The notes beneath the pieces were generated by a model. It did not search any database. It worked only from the letters and a program-made list of their open reading frames with translations, and was not told where the DNA came from. The position numbers were made by a program, and so were the translations under genes. A stretch of 64,000 bases of DNA, taken from Haliclystus octoradiatus. Its lineage: Eukaryota > Cnidaria > Staurozoa > Stauromedusae > Haliclystidae. The DNA is taken from NCBI GenBank assembly GCA_916610825.1, contig OU744447.1:7137402-7201401 (forward strand), read 5' to 3'. Positions 20,640-32,570 of the stretch are shown piece by piece (the first letter of the stretch is position 1; each line of letters begins with the position of its first letter).

Positions 20640-21400
20640 CCTCCGCGAAATTTCATAATATTTGACTTTTGTAAATTAAATTGTAATGCATTTCCGTCGC
20701 ACCAATTTGTAATTAAGTTTAAACCACAAATTAATTCATTTCTATGAGGTGAATATATTGCTATAGATCATCAGTGAAAGATAGAAATTTTAGGTCTTTC
20801 ATGTCACTCAGAAGATTCGCAGGATCAGTTCATGTATAGTAAAAATAATGCTGGAGATAAACCATCCCCTTGGGCAACTCTCTGATTTTGCTTAATATAG
20901 GCCTACAGAGTCGAATACCATCGTGCTCTTTTGTCGTAACTACCTTGACCATCGTGTATCTTAATAAAATTTCCTTCCAGCAACCCACCTATTAATCGAT
21001 ATAGTAAATCGCACTGCCGCAGAGAGTAGTACAAGTAATAAATGTTTTTTCTTATTTTGGATTTGATGAAATTGATATGAGTAGAGACCAATTAAAATTA
21101 TCGTCAATCATAACACGAAGGAATTTAATTAATTACAAATGAGAGTCCGAGCCACAACGCTGCAGAGGGTGGCCATCCATATCGATGTGGAAATCTGGTG
21201 ACTTGTTATGACCAAACAGTATATAATTCGTTTTTTTGAAATTGATAGTCAATTTGTTTGCATAAAACCAAATCATTGTACCATGATTGAGCCAACACTG
21301 TCCTCTGTCCTCATGATTAGTAACACTTAATAATACTATCTTTCTACTGACAAAAGTTTGATCATTATTTTCCATTTTTATAGCAAAAGTCAATGGCAAC
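20640..21400 (-). mobile_element. Rearranged LINE reverse transcriptase fragments
   Basis: Minus-strand fragments read WFYANKLTINFKKTNYILFG, then FHIDMDGHPLQRC and FLRVMIDDNFNW (thumb, about 21070-21400). Next come GGLLEGNFIKIHDGQGSYDK and a degraded block beginning CPRGWFISSIIFTIHE with a TDD-like remnant (palm, about 20640-21000). In a normal RT the palm precedes the thumb, so the order shows two fragments or a rearrangement. Many stops. Confidence 0.75.
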
Positions 21401-22003
21401 CGTTTCTCATTTTATTATTAATATCAACGTCGTTTCGGCTAATGTCTCTAGCCATTTTCAAGAGAATAAAATTTTAAATTGCACATAAATATATAGGTTT
21501 TGTAATTTACATAGTATATAAGTTTTATAGGGGTGATTAGCTCAGTTGGCAGAGCAACCGAACTTCAGATCGTGTCATATCTGATCGACTGTGGTTCAAA
21601 TCCCCCTGAGGTCAACTCAGCCTTGACTTTATCTGTAACATCAAATGAGTACCATCTAAGGATGGCGGATGGAATGGTTCAGAAGGAATTGCATTGTGAG
21701 TAGCTGCGGCGCATCGTTGCGCATTGACAATCAAGGCCTATCTGCCATGAAATCTGTTGAAATTGATCTGCAGTGTCGCGGCTGAGATCTAAGGAGCGTT
21801 TAACATCATTGCTCTTAGCGAAAAGAGCCACTCCTCTAGAAATAGAGGAGTGGTACGGGTGCCTTCGGTAGGGCGACACCGTCCACATTACTTTATTTAA
21901 GTTTTAAAAATGAAATAGATTTAATAATTCGTATGTTAAGAATTTATATTATAACAATTAACTTTTGCTTTAAAATGTTTCAAGAAGAAACTTCTAATCA
22001 GAT
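21381..22003. mobile_element. Penelope-like element arm, internally deleted, with SINE inserted
   Basis: The left part (21381-21529) matches the arm at 44450-44590 (GCAAAAGTCAATGGCAAC, AACGTCGTTTCGGCTAATG, CTAGCCATTTTCAAGAGAAT). The right part (21890-22003) matches 44592-44655 and the outer right end at 45735-45775 (ACTTTTGCTTTAAAATG, TTTCAAGAAGAAACTTCTAA). The coding interior is absent, and a tRNA-like SINE occupies 21530-21888. Confidence 0.75.
21530..21888 (+). repeat. tRNA-derived SINE
   Basis: The head carries an A box (TTAGCTCAGTTGGCAGAG, 21537-21554) and a B box (GGTTCAAATCC, 21592-21602), with GAGGTCAACTCAGCC just after. The acceptor stem cannot close, so it is not a working tRNA. 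The tail of about 280 bp includes a perfect hairpin CCACTCCTCTAG/CTAGAGGAGTGG-type stem near 21831-21856. The architecture resembles marine invertebrate SINEs with a GAGGTC-AACTC-AGCC junction. Confidence 0.75.
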
Positions 22004-22094
22004 TATTTACTATTTATGAGATTTTTTTTTAAAGATTCGAACATTTTGATACCATAAAAATACATTATGTTGAAAACAAAGACGCTTGTCCATA

Positions 22095-23777
22095 AAGCCA
22101 GCATAACATTCCCAGTACAACAATCACTGCATATGACTATTCAAGTAAAATCTCCCAATGTTCTGGATATTTACCAAAAGTATGGATAAGCGCTTTTGTA
22201 GTTTTGTAGTATTTTCAAGAAAGGGAAATCTTGTTTGTCAAAAAATTACTGCCCGATATCCTTGACCTGCGTTTCGTGTAAGATAATGGAATCAATAATA
22301 AAGACTGAAATTTTATCATATTTACTCCAAAATAACTTGATAACCGCTGCACAACATGGCTTCATGTCGAGGAGATCTACGTGTACTCAGCTAATTGAAA
22401 TTTTAAGTAAATGGACAATGGCATCCGACGAGAGATTTAGAATAGACAGCGTGTATATAGACTTTAGCAAAGCCTTTGACACGGTGTCACACCCGAAGTT
22501 ATTGTCCAAGCTGCAAGCTTACGGTATCAAATTCGAATTTTTAAATTGGATATCAGCCTTTTTGGGAGATCGGACCCAAAGCGTGTCGGTTGGGAATCAC
22601 ATATCATCTCCAAAAACCGTTATCAGTGGTGTTCCCCAAGGATCTGTTCTTGGCCCACTTCTAATCATCTTATTTATTAATGACATTACTAGCTGCCTTG
22701 AAAATCTAACTAAGGTGCAACTATTTGCCGATGACAGTAAGTTTTACTGCTCTCGAAACGGAAATTGTGATAGTTTAAATAACACTCTTCAAAATCTTCA
22801 CAGTTGGGCTGATACTTGGCAGTTGCGCATTGCTTATGAAAAATGTTGCACATATTCTACTGGTAATCTAAAGATAGCTGCATCTGATTACAGTATTGCG
22901 AACAATGTGATTAAGAGTGTTTCCAATGTACGAGACTTAGGTATTATAATAACACCCGACCTCAAACCATCGTCACACTGCTCCATGATAACCGCAAAAG
23001 CTTATTCACGTTCTTATCTCATTTTTAAATGTTTTCATTCCAACACAATTAGTATACTTATTCGTGCTTATAAAGTTTATGTCCGTCCATTATTGGAATC
23101 ATCCTCTCCGACATGGAATCCATGGTTGTCAAAAGACATTAATTTAGTAGAAAACATCCAGCGTAGATACACCAGAAGAGTTTGTCGATTAAATCATATA
23201 AGATACGAGAGTTACGCCCATCGCCTACACATCCTTCAGCTAGAAACATTAGAATCTAGACGGGTTAAAGCCGATTTAATTATGTTATTTAAAATTACCC
23301 ATGATTTAGTAGATCTGAGTATGGAAACTTTATCAATTAAATAAGACATTTCAAATACACCTTACGTGGTCACAAATTTAGCTTAACAACACTCAAAATA
23401 TCACGGCTTGACTCCACCAAGTATCAGTTTTGTCATCGTGCAATACCGTGGTGGAACTCATTATCAGAATATCTCGTTGATTCAAAAACTTTAGAAATTT
23501 TCAAAAGGAATTTAGATGATACTGACCTGTGACCTTTTTGCAGAGTCTACAAATACTGATTGCAATACTTAAAATAATTATATATAGAATGTAATAAAGT
23601 CAATATTAATTTAGTTTATATATTTAAATTTATTCTCAAATTTGTAAACCTTCTTTTTGTAAATGTTTGTTGTTGTAGTAATAAGGCTGTATATGTAAGT
23701 GGAGCATGAAGTTGTTTTCAGACTCCCTGTATTCGCCTGTCAAAGTTTCATTTTGACAAAATATATCAAATCAAAGG
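22095..23777 (+). mobile_element. LINE (CR1-like) with near-complete reverse transcriptase frame
   Basis: The frame 22235-23344 (369 aa) carries the RT core. It includes NYCPISLTCVSCKIMESII (fingers), IDFSKAFDTVSHPKLLSKL (motif A), ISGVPQGSVLGPLL (motif B), LFADDSKFY (motif C, catalytic FADD) and NVRDLGIIITPDL (thumb), then a C-terminal NIQRRYTRRVCRLNH block. It is 5' truncated; related sequence extends to about 22095 in a shifted frame. A stop at 23342-23344 interrupts the C-terminus, which resumes in another frame and ends near 23570. The 3' UTR ends near TATATCAAATCAAA at 23777. A second copy of this 3' end is at 47415-48045. Confidence 0.93.
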
Positions 23778-23779
23778 CT

Positions 23780-24320
23780 AAATTAGTTATAATCAAGTCA
23801 TAATTAATTAGCAATTGAAATCATGTATATATAGTAAGAAGTTAAGAACAATGGACGTCTTCATTTTATTTTGTACAGTTAATTATATTTCCAAAGTGAG
23901 AGCATCGCGTGCAATAATACCTGCTTATATTGTTATAAAATCTTGCTCAGACTAATTAGATGTGGCCCAGACGGTTCCAGACACAACTATATAACTCATT
24001 AGACCATACTGATTGGTCCTATGAAACCATAGAAACATAATGAAACGTTTGTATTTCACATTATTAACATTTCTATAAATAATCTCGTTGTAATGACTCA
24101 TTTTGTTCTGATCAAATGTCATTTTCTCCTCTATATACACTCAATAACAAAGGAGAAAATAGATATAGATATCGTTGAATAGAAGGCGTATTATGTTATA
24201 AACAGTACACCTAATATACATTTTTCATATTTTAACTTGACACTCATCTGAAGAAATCGATTTTCAAACAGATTCAGAATAACATAGTGTTCATGTCATT
24301 GCATAATTCATAATTAATTA
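23780..24320. other. Intergenic spacer downstream of the TGF-beta gene
   Basis: No gene or recognised repeat. The 3' UTR of the TGF-beta gene must lie in the right part of it; its end was not defined. Confidence 0.4.
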
Positions 24321-24321
24321 A

Positions 24322-25682
24322 TTAGACACAGCCACATTTATCAACAACTAAATCATTAATCATTTTAATAAATAATGCTTTCTTACCATTTACTTTATCG
24401 AAATACATTATTTTTAATTGACCGTGTTTAACGGCACCACAACAAGATTTGAATGGATTCGCTGCATTTTTACCAGAATAAAATCGTTTATGAAGTGCCA
24501 TCTTTGCACTATGAATATATTTATCACATTTCCCATGACATAAATTTGTTTCAAATTGTTTTGGTCGAAGTATCCAATCATCAAATTTAAGATCAGAAAA
24601 GCGGATTATAACTGTTTCACCACAGCAGTCATTTGAGTTTATATTGCATAATTCTTGGCGTTTCATACGTTTATTTGTATGAATGTTTTTCAATGAAACA
24701 GAGAGTACTGAATCAATCTCTTTTGTAAACGGATTAGGATTACAATCTAAACGAATTTCTATATTTAGTATAAAATCATCATGCAAGTGATATCGATCTA
24801 CTAACACAAGATTAATTAGCTTTTTGAGATCAATGGTATATTTTATATGCGATGATGGTATAACGTCAGAATTATTTTCTTTGATAGCAGTAACTACTTC
24901 ACCCCAACGTCTTGTTCCGATTAGAGTTCTTCCATTAACATTAATTGTACCCCATACCACAGCAAATATTATACCATGTATTTGTCCTGTTGTTGTTAAA
25001 CTTGCTTTTACATCGTTGATATCTTTGTTCCTAAATATTTCATTTGGAACGTGAAATTTTATTCGTGAATTTCGAGAACATGCAATGTTATCTAAAAATT
25101 AAAATATTCCGATTAAATTGAAACTTTACATAACATAAATTATAACGAAGCAACATTTCTGTCAACATTTCAATGATGGGTACTATAGCTACTTCCTTCT
25201 TATAAGTGTTTTGAAAACGATTTGAGGAGCTTACACCAACCAAAAAATGTTTTTACAATGGGATTTCAAGGTATTCAAGGCCCATGATATATTATCTTGG
25301 AAAAATGTAGGAAAATTTTCAAAATCATTTTTTAATATATGAATATATATCAAGTTTATCAATAGTGCACTTATTATATTTTGGACGACTTACCAGATTT
25401 GAAGTAAACTTTTTCTGGAATATTTTCTGAGACGAAATCGTCATTTAGCATTTCTTCATTTAATAATGTTGTTAGAGTTAAACCAACGTCTGATGTCTTC
25501 TCATTAAATCGTGGTGCGTTAGTTTTACCAAGTTTCTGTAAAAGTTTCATTTTGAAAATATCCAAATAAATATTTTTACTTTCGGTCTGATTCATATATT
25601 GTGGTAATTTTTTAATCGATATGGACATACCTGATATAACACCAGTCGAAGATATTATAAAAATAATATGTAATAATGACAT
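24322..25682 (-). CDS. TGF-beta superfamily ligand (activin/TGF-beta-like, nine cysteines)
   Basis: Exon 1 is 25394-25682 and exon 2 is 24322-25091, joined at phase 1 (GT-AG) to give 352 aa. The protein starts with a hydrophobic signal peptide (MSLLHIIFIISSTGVISG). A prodomain of about 220 aa follows, including VVWGTINVNG at 141-150. The furin-type site RMKR is at 238-241 and the mature ligand is 111 aa. The mature part has nine cysteines in the order C, CC, C, C, CC, CxC, ending CGCV. The extra N-terminal pair, with CC and a DDWILRP block, is the pattern of activin/inhibin-beta, myostatin and TGF-beta proper, not BMPs. Secreted dimeric morphogens of this type act through type I/II receptor Ser/Thr kinases and Smad2/3. 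The sequence is divergent, so orthology cannot be assigned. It stands alone between transposon-rich regions. Confidence 0.94.
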
Positions 25683-25699
25683 TGTTAATTATATGCAAG

Positions 25700-26584
25700 T
25701 GGAATTTTTCAGTCGTAACTATCTTTTCGTGACTTGCACACGTGCAATGTGCATATACTCCTTAAAACATTTGCGAGAGAAAAAAATGTTATGACAATAG
25801 ATGCCGTCACCCAGACCTCATGTGTTTCAAACCAATCATAATAATACGTTATGATTGTACAATACAAATCGGATTTGATGTAGCCCCTATCTGCAAGGGA
25901 AGGGGTAAAGTAGCTTCCAATACACTTCGGTAGGGTCGTATAAATAGAACTTTGACAGAATGGTCATACAAATTATTCAGATCAATGAAAAAGATACCGA
26001 AAATATATTTCAAAAATGACACATTAACATAAAAAATCATAATTTTGTTTGCAGCCAAAACAAAAAGTTAGAAATTGGCCAAAAGTCAAAAAAAAATTTA
26101 TGGCAAAGAATGCTTTGAATTCTTTTCCGAACTTTGAAAAAAATACCCTTTAATATTTGAACGTCCCCGTATACCAAAAGCATGGAACTATGTAGCCCAT
26201 CCGGGTTTATTACATATATGACATTTGACATGCGTATGATATCGTGATACATCACAATGCTAAACATATACATAATAGGTAGATATGTGCATTTTAACAC
26301 CTTATTACCTACATCAGACCATAACGCGTGTGTAACGCTTCTTTGCATACAATGTTGCAAGCGAACGTCATTAAATAATAATAATGAGACCATAATCCAT
26401 ATACTATCATCAAAGAAACACATGGTCCCCTATTTGAAGGGTCCCATAAAGCGACAATGCAATAGCTTGAATTTTTAATAGATTAATTAAGCAATGTATG
26501 GTTTAATCAACCTTATCTTTAATGCCAGTTGCATAATTTAAGTAATTTGGAACTTGGATTCGGAAAGCTTGAGCAGTAATGATC
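25700..26584. other. Intergenic spacer upstream of the TGF-beta gene
   Basis: No gene supported; frames at 25849-26058, 26037-26423 and 26257-26478 have no recognised similarity. The promoter of the TGF-beta gene should be in the left part (25690-25800). A GCACACGTGC-type palindrome containing an E-box (CACGTG) is at about 25736-25746. Confidence 0.4.
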
Positions 26585-27000
26585 ATATTAGCAACTGACG
26601 CACAATTTTCTACGAGCTATTGATATTTGGCAGACGAGAGGCACGTAAGGAGGAAACGAGAATGCATCAGAAAATTACGAGCCACCTATAGGCGAGTAAC
26701 TTTCGCATTCGATTTTTCTCCTGAAATGACTCGAGTGCACCAAATATCAATAGCTCATCGGAAACTGTGTGCCAACTGCATTGTATTATAACCAGCATAG
26801 CTACAAGCATCTACATGACTTTCTTGCTCATAAAATGTTTTAGAAATATTCTGATTGATTTGGAGATTCTCATTATTTGTGATATTAAGTTCGAATTGTA
26901 AAATCGATTGCATTTTCGAACCTAGTTTTGCTATGGTGATTTGGCGTCAAGCTCTAAACCAATCAGATTGATCGAATCATTTTCGTTAAAATGCAATGCT
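26585..27000 (-). repeat. Dispersed repeat R1, copy B
   Basis: This copy is in opposite orientation to copies A and C. Its core (about 26592-26782) has inverted ends GCAACTGACGCACAATTTTC and the complement of GAAACTGTGTGCCAACTGC. The remainder carries GGAGATTCTCATTATTTGTG and TGGTGATTTGGCGTCAAGC, complementary to the copy A blocks. Confidence 0.78.
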
Positions 27001-29085
27001 GTTTAGTGCACGAGAGTCGCTTTAGGAGGAAACGAGAAAGCATCAAATACGTGATTTTTCCTAATCTGCATTTAGGACATTAACATAGAATGTACCGCCT
27101 TTTCTTTCTAATAGATTTAAAAATGAAATTAATAGTAGCAAATGCGAATGTCCGATTCTTTGCGTTGGTTTATCATTATAAATATATGTAGCTCTGCGTT
27201 TAAGGCATCGTGCACTATTAAAGCAAAAAAGAGGAAATGAGTATTTTATATCATAAAAGTTTGAGCTGTATTTATATGTTGTTGTTGTTGTTGCTTTATT
27301 TGTTCAAAATTCTGACTGGCAAATAAAGGGAAGTAAATATGGGTAGGCATCGTAATATTAGCCTATATATGAAACTATCTTCTCCAAGAAGCTCTTTAAA
27401 TTTGAAATCCAAATCTGAATGTTAATGATACGTTGATACATGCAGTAGTATACATAATCGATTGGGACTCAAAGTAGATATACATAGCAAGTCATATAAT
27501 TTCTGTGAGCAAATTTTATGACACTCTGCTGATGCAGCTGACCACCTATTCATGATCATTATCAAATAATAATTTGAATTCTAGAAATAATTTTTGAAGG
27601 TCTATGTGATATTTAAATTATTCAATGTCTCGTTGATACACTGAATTGCACCAGGGCGTTTCATCTTTCATATGAATCTGCACAAGCTAAAAGCATTTCC
27701 CTTGCATCAGCACATAATAAGATCAGGAAGGTATATTGTACATGGTATCGACGCAACGACGACTGTAACATTCCATGTCGTGTGATTTTCTTCCCCAGAG
27801 CAATGATAGATAAGGATAACTGATTTGGAGGGTAACTTCAGGTTCTGCATTTAAGAGGATGCAATTTAGGTAGCAAGTAAAGTACCCAAAATGTTCAGAA
27901 ACTCATGTAAATTTGAGGCTACTCAAAAAGCTCCTAAAACTTGAAAATGTTACTCAAAAAGTTCCAAAAGTATTTAATTTTCTTCTAAAGTTTTTCATAG
28001 TTCTCTACAAATCCCAAAAGGGACCCAAGAAATGTCAAATTCTGAAATTTTCTACCAAAAATTATTTTTCTAACCCGGAATAACAATGAGCCAAAATGCG
28101 GCACGTCCCCGTATAGCCTTCATGTGGGAGTTGACCAGTCAACCATTGACAATATAACAGCTACTGATCGGAGGCAAGTTGACATATTGGCACAATGACC
28201 TCGGAGGACCTCACTTAACAGCTAATCATTATCTGATCCATTAACATTGTTGAAATCCAGTCATATTATTAGATATTCAGATTAACAATCTCAACTCAGA
28301 GAAGACAATTATATTCATATGAATTCATATGAAAAACAGGAATATTTTGTCTAAATAAATTTGTATAATGCTCAAGATCTTGAAAGGAAGCCATATGCGA
28401 AATTACAACTTGACGTCATTTCTGATTATAAATTAAATAGCATGTTTTTCTATTAACCCCGTTGACCTTTACACGTGCAATGATGGTATTGAAATTATCA
28501 AGTATTGTGAATGGAAGTCTGTAAGTGATTGTATGACCACCGTGTACAAAGTTCCAGTATTGTTTGATTGCTATCTCAACATCTAAAGTACCAAATTATT
28601 ATTTTTTGAGCGGAGGATGTTCAAAATAGTGCTATTAATAGTACTGATTAATCGATTATACTAATCGTCTACTCAGTATAGATAATGCCTAAATAAGTTA
28701 ATTGTTAATGTACATTATATATTTTTCATAGTCCCAGACAAAAAAGCAATTGCTCAACTTCTGGATTCAAAACAAATCTTCATATTTAATTATTATTGCA
28801 CATAGCTTAATTGGCCTGTATGTAGCAGTATAAAGAGAAAATGATAAATAATGCCCCTATACTGTGCACAATAGCATAATCATTTAAAGATAAGATTTGA
28901 GAGTGCTTTATTACTACTGTAATCACTAAATCGTTGTTCGTCACGTCCAAGGCTTATACAAAGACCGCTCACATAGAAGTGCATCCATTTAATTGGGCTT
29001 TTTTACATGCAAATTGTTGTAGAATCCACATCTAATTAATGTATCTAATGATCTGTACAGAAACATCTTCAAAACATGTTTTCTT
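27001..29085. other. Gene-free interval
   Basis: No supported gene. It holds a short (GTT)n run near 27279-27294. Around 28085-28110 there is a CGTCCCCGTATAGCC block resembling the ends of R3-type copies, and at 28316-28335 a duplicated ATTCATATGA. Nothing else was assigned. Confidence 0.4.
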
Positions 29086-29093
29086 GAGGTTGA

Positions 29094-29162
29094 CACAATT
29101 TTACTTGAAATGAGAACAAATTTACTTGAAATGAGGACAATTTTACTTGAAATAAGAACAGA
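29094..29162. repeat. Short tandem repeat, about 23-bp unit, three copies
   Basis: Units of ACAATTTTACTTGAAATGAGG type occur three times in succession with few changes. The Ser/Ile-rich frame across it is an artefact of the repeat. Confidence 0.75.
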
Positions 29163-29302
29163 TAGCTTCTGCACATACATATAGCGTATACCTAACTTTA
29201 CTGACCTAACTTTCTGGGCAAAACTGGTTTAAAGAAGAGGGAGGGGTAACGCTAACAACATTAATATGGTGACGTGCCATCTATTTTAATGAATACGATT
29301 TC

Positions 29303-29390
29303 AAATTTTCAGAACCAAAAATAAAATTTTCAGAACCAAAAATAAAATTTTCAGAACCAAAAATAAAATTTTCAGAACCAAAAATTTTAG
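29303..29390. repeat. Tandem repeat, 21-bp unit, four copies
   Basis: The unit TTTTCAGAACCAAAAATAAAA occurs four times almost perfectly. Because 21 is divisible by three it keeps an open frame (29281-29475, minus, repeating FGSENFI), which I regard as a by-product of the array and not a gene. Confidence 0.9.
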
Positions 29391-30410
29391 CAATACAAGT
29401 TTCCAGTTTGAAATGCTTTGTTACGTTATTTGAAAGAAAATGAATTACTTTGAAATTAAAGTAAATTATAAACATCGGACACTGATGATGCCAAAATGCC
29501 TATGTGTTCATGGGTACATATTGCTACACCGCATGGGGCTATGTATTTCCCTCAAAGTCTCAACCCCTGTCAGCTTATATTAGAGGGTCCCACAGGGAGT
29601 CACCCCATCGTGTCTAAAAGCATTTGAAAGAAATGTTTTAGACCATCAATTATCGGTTCTAATGTCTGTATCGATATGTCTCAATACGTCTAAAATCATT
29701 TATAGTAAAATTTGGAACATATTGTATATAATTTATCAGAAATATTATATGATCGTTAGGTCAGATCAGCACAAATCGAAGAGTATAATAAACAATAATA
29801 CAAATTTTAATATGAAAAATTTTGCAATTGACTTTTTGTAACTAAAATGGCTGATGGGATATATAAATTATATTGATATAATTTGCAGATAATTTATAAT
29901 TTAATTTGCAGATAATTTATAATTTGCACTCAACTCTTTCAACCCGTGATTATTGTTACCATTTTAGAAGAATTAGCCGATTTAACAAGAGTCCTTTATT
30001 TTGTTTGATATAAATACAGTACTATATAGCTAATTTGAAATTGAGTTGGCGTGCATAATATATTTGCTACGTGTCTTGGCATTCAAGTGTTACTGTACAA
30101 TTGCATGCATTCAGCATGTACAAAACATGTTTATTCAAATACTTACTATAATAGATTTGCTATAGAGATGATAAACGATACCATGTTAACGATGCTATTA
30201 AATTATTTTAATTGTAATCCCAAAACTATTCTCTCACACTATCGATATTATATCTGAAATTCAGCGAAATTGACATTTCAAAACTATACTGTTTCAACTG
30301 AAATCATGATCATAACTATACGAATTTAAATAAATCAGGTATAGAGCTATGTAGGAAATTATCGTGATCAATTATTTAGAGTTTCAGCTCCTATCGGACG
30401 ATTTACTACG
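29391..30410. other. Gene-free interval
   Basis: No supported gene. A direct repeat of AATTTGCAGATAATTTATAA occurs twice at about 29880-29925. Confidence 0.4.
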
Positions 30411-30413
30411 CAA

Positions 30414-30620
30414 GGCCGTAACTAAATACTTCTGACCAAGTGGGTTTTGGCCAATTTTGATAGACGAAATGTGGACGGCCGAGAAAGGGCGTGGTATTTT
30501 GCATATTTGGGAGCTTCAGTACTGTTATACCTTCAAAATTGCAGGATTTTGCATCTTTTTGTCTCAAAATTGTCCGAAATATGAGTCAAGATATTTTGTT
30601 GGCGCGGTTTTACACCCCTC
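30414..30620 (+). repeat. Dispersed repeat R2, copy 1
   Basis: The ordered blocks GCCGTAACTA, TTCTGACC, GTGGTATTTTGCATA, TTGGGAGCTTCAGTACTGT, CCTTCAAAATTGCA and CCGAAATATGA recur at 51733-51905 and 63400-63645. The family is unidentified. The 101-codon frame 30457-30762 covers it and is not a gene. Confidence 0.78.
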
Positions 30621-30913
30621 AGTATTTACGGCTGTGTTAATACGTATCAAAATCAAATATTCCAGTTCTGAATTTATAGTAATCAAGGAGTACAAACTAA
30701 ATGGTGTCGAATCCCTAATTTTATTATTGTTTAGAAATCTGCACTGCAAAAGCCCATTGTAGTATAAATCAGAGTATTTACAGTAAATTACTTGAAATAG
30801 TTCCCTAAGAAAGTTCGGAAACACCGAAGCCTTTGCAAAATTTACCAGCCAAGCCTATTTAGCGACTACTCATTAGTATACCTATGCTGAGCAACTTAGT
30901 TAATCTTATAATG

Positions 30914-30960
30914 TGACCCTGAAGCTACCTGTCTACAACGGTCATCCACATTACTACCCT
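30914..30960. repeat. Tigger-like MITE fragment
   Basis: The block CTGTCTACAACGGTCATCCA resembles the internal part of the MITE at 31593-31729 (ATAACGGTCATCTACCTGTA). Too short for a confident boundary. Confidence 0.35.
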
Positions 30961-31592
30961 AAAATAATTCTTTATATTTCCTATAAGGCCATAGAGGTTA
31001 TCAAATCATTGAATTGTATCTATGTGGCATGATCAAGTCACTCTCAATTGATAAAATATAGCAAATTTCAAATTGTCACCCCCTTTTCCTAATTTTCTTT
31101 ATTTACTCCCGTACTAGGTTATCACGGACTTGAATAAAAGGACAACGATTTTGGCTAATGTTGGAGCTTCACAAAACAGAATAAAAACGATATTAAGTTT
31201 TTCATTATTACAAAACAAATTACAAAATTACATTGCCCGCAATGTGTTGCATTTAATCAGAAACAAATACGTAAACTATTTACCGTGAATGTAATATAAA
31301 ATAGAACTATATTTGTTACTTTATCAATATCGTTTAATGTGTGTTGTTTATTTCAAATAGTTTTGAAATAAGTTTAGTTTTGATTGAATTCAATGTTAGT
31401 TTGCGCTTTCCAATTTAGCCACACGATATTATTTTGAACCCAAAACTATAAGGAAAACAATTTTATGATTTGATAAGTCAATGACAATGCGGGCATATCT
31501 CCTATGGGGAGATATTGAATAATTATACACTGGCAGGGTATGAGATTCCACAATATGTATATCATTTATATTGTAATAACAATAATAATATA

Positions 31593-31729
31593 CAGCGTTC
31601 ACCTGTGAATAGTGGCCATTTTTACAATTCATAAAATAGTGAAATACCCTAGATATAACGGTCATCTACCTGTATATAGTGGTCACTTTACTACCTCTCG
31701 TAGCTGGCTGCTATATACAGGCTTCATTG
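31593..31729. mobile_element. 137-bp pogo/Tigger-like MITE
   Basis: Imperfect terminal inverted repeats: CAGCGTTCACCTGTGAATAG at the left, and the complement of the right end, CAATGAAGCCTGTATATAGC. It is flanked by TA on both sides (31591-31592 and 31730-31731). The interior repeats CTGTATATAGTGGTCA. The CAGTG-like end plus TA duplication and the AGTGGTCA motif are typical of pogo/Tigger-derived MITEs. Related pieces are at 30914, 41150-41215 and 46735-46880. Confidence 0.8.
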
Positions 31730-31969
31730 TATTTACATTTATCTATTATTTTCATAGTGTATAATACTGTTGGAGTTGATACAGAAATATTGAAATATAA
31801 ATGATAAATAAAATAAGAATGTTTGCATTTTAAAATATTTGATTAAAGTAACGTACATGTGAATACGAGATGCTATATACATATGTGATATAATCCCGGA
31901 TATAATGCTTCCCCCCTCAGAGTAACACCGTAATACAAACTCCTCAATGATCTACAGAGTATGCATGCC

Positions 31970-32320
31970 TTCCCGATATCACTCGATTACCAATTCTCTA
32001 AAGCACCGTAATTATATCATATTTGATTGTCTTTTGCCTTAACCATATCCCAAACACGATACTACTGTATCCCCATCAGAAAGCACACTGCAGCATTTCG
32101 CATCGATCTGGTTGCCCACTACCAAAAGCCATAACTATAATATAATTGTATTATCTACTGCCTTAAAAACCGCACCCGAAACACCGTTGAATATCCCATC
32201 AATATCAGCACACTTACCATTCGTATATCAATCTGGTTTCCTACTCCCAAAAGCCATAACTATATCATATTGCTATTATCTACTACTTTAAAAACCACAC
32301 CCCATAAACCGTTGAATATA
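31970..32320. repeat. Diverged tandem duplication, about 120-bp unit
   Basis: Two units (about 32098-32200 and 32220-32316) share CCAAAAGCCATAACTATA, TATTATCTACT, TTAAAAACC and CCGTTGAATAT in the same order. A weaker third unit may precede them from about 31985. The array lies directly beside the stop codon of the GH10 gene, so it probably forms part of its 3' UTR or immediate downstream sequence. Confidence 0.7.
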
Positions 32321-32324
32321 CAAA

Positions 32325-32570
32325 TCATTTTATACGCATATACCAACCTTTTGTATCGATTTCAACGATCAATGGTTCTTTTTTTGCTGACACAATCGCA
32401 TGCTCTCTTATTTGTTGACCATCAGGGAAATCTATCGTAATATCGTATTCACCAAAATACGCACGTAATACAAACTCACAAGTATTCTCAGTAAATGTTT
32501 TTGGTTTTAAATCAACATTTGTCTGCCATTTTTTACGGAGTTCTGAAACTCGTTTACCAGCAAGATTAAC
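32325..32570 (-). CDS. GH10 gene exon 14, C-terminal domain and stop
   Basis: Phase 0 after a TTTCACAG acceptor. It encodes VNLAGKRVSELRKKWQTNVD and a beta-rich part with CEFVLRAYFGEYDITIDFPD, ending GWYMRIK-stop. A similar domain follows the catalytic barrel in other animal GH10 proteins. A donor-like GTTGGT near the end could extend splicing to another exon, but an in-frame stop follows eight codons later, so I end the gene here. Confidence 0.8.
   Translation of the reverse strand, partial: VNLAGKRVSELRKKWQTNVDLKPKTFTENTCEFVLRAYFGEYDITIDFPDGQQIREHAIVSAKKEPLIVEIDTKGWYMRIK

Noticed and set aside
21530..21610. A tRNA gene
   Set aside because: A and B boxes are present but the acceptor stem does not close, and a long tail follows; it is a tRNA-derived SINE.
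22235..23344. Host gene of 369 aa
   Set aside because: It contains the standard LINE reverse transcriptase motifs (SKAFDT, GVPQGSVLGP, FADD), with a second copy of its 3' end at 47.4-48.0 kb; it is a mobile element.
29281..29475. Repeat-containing protein with FGSENFI units
   Set aside because: It is produced by a 21-bp tandem array, with no signal, start context or flanking coding sequence.
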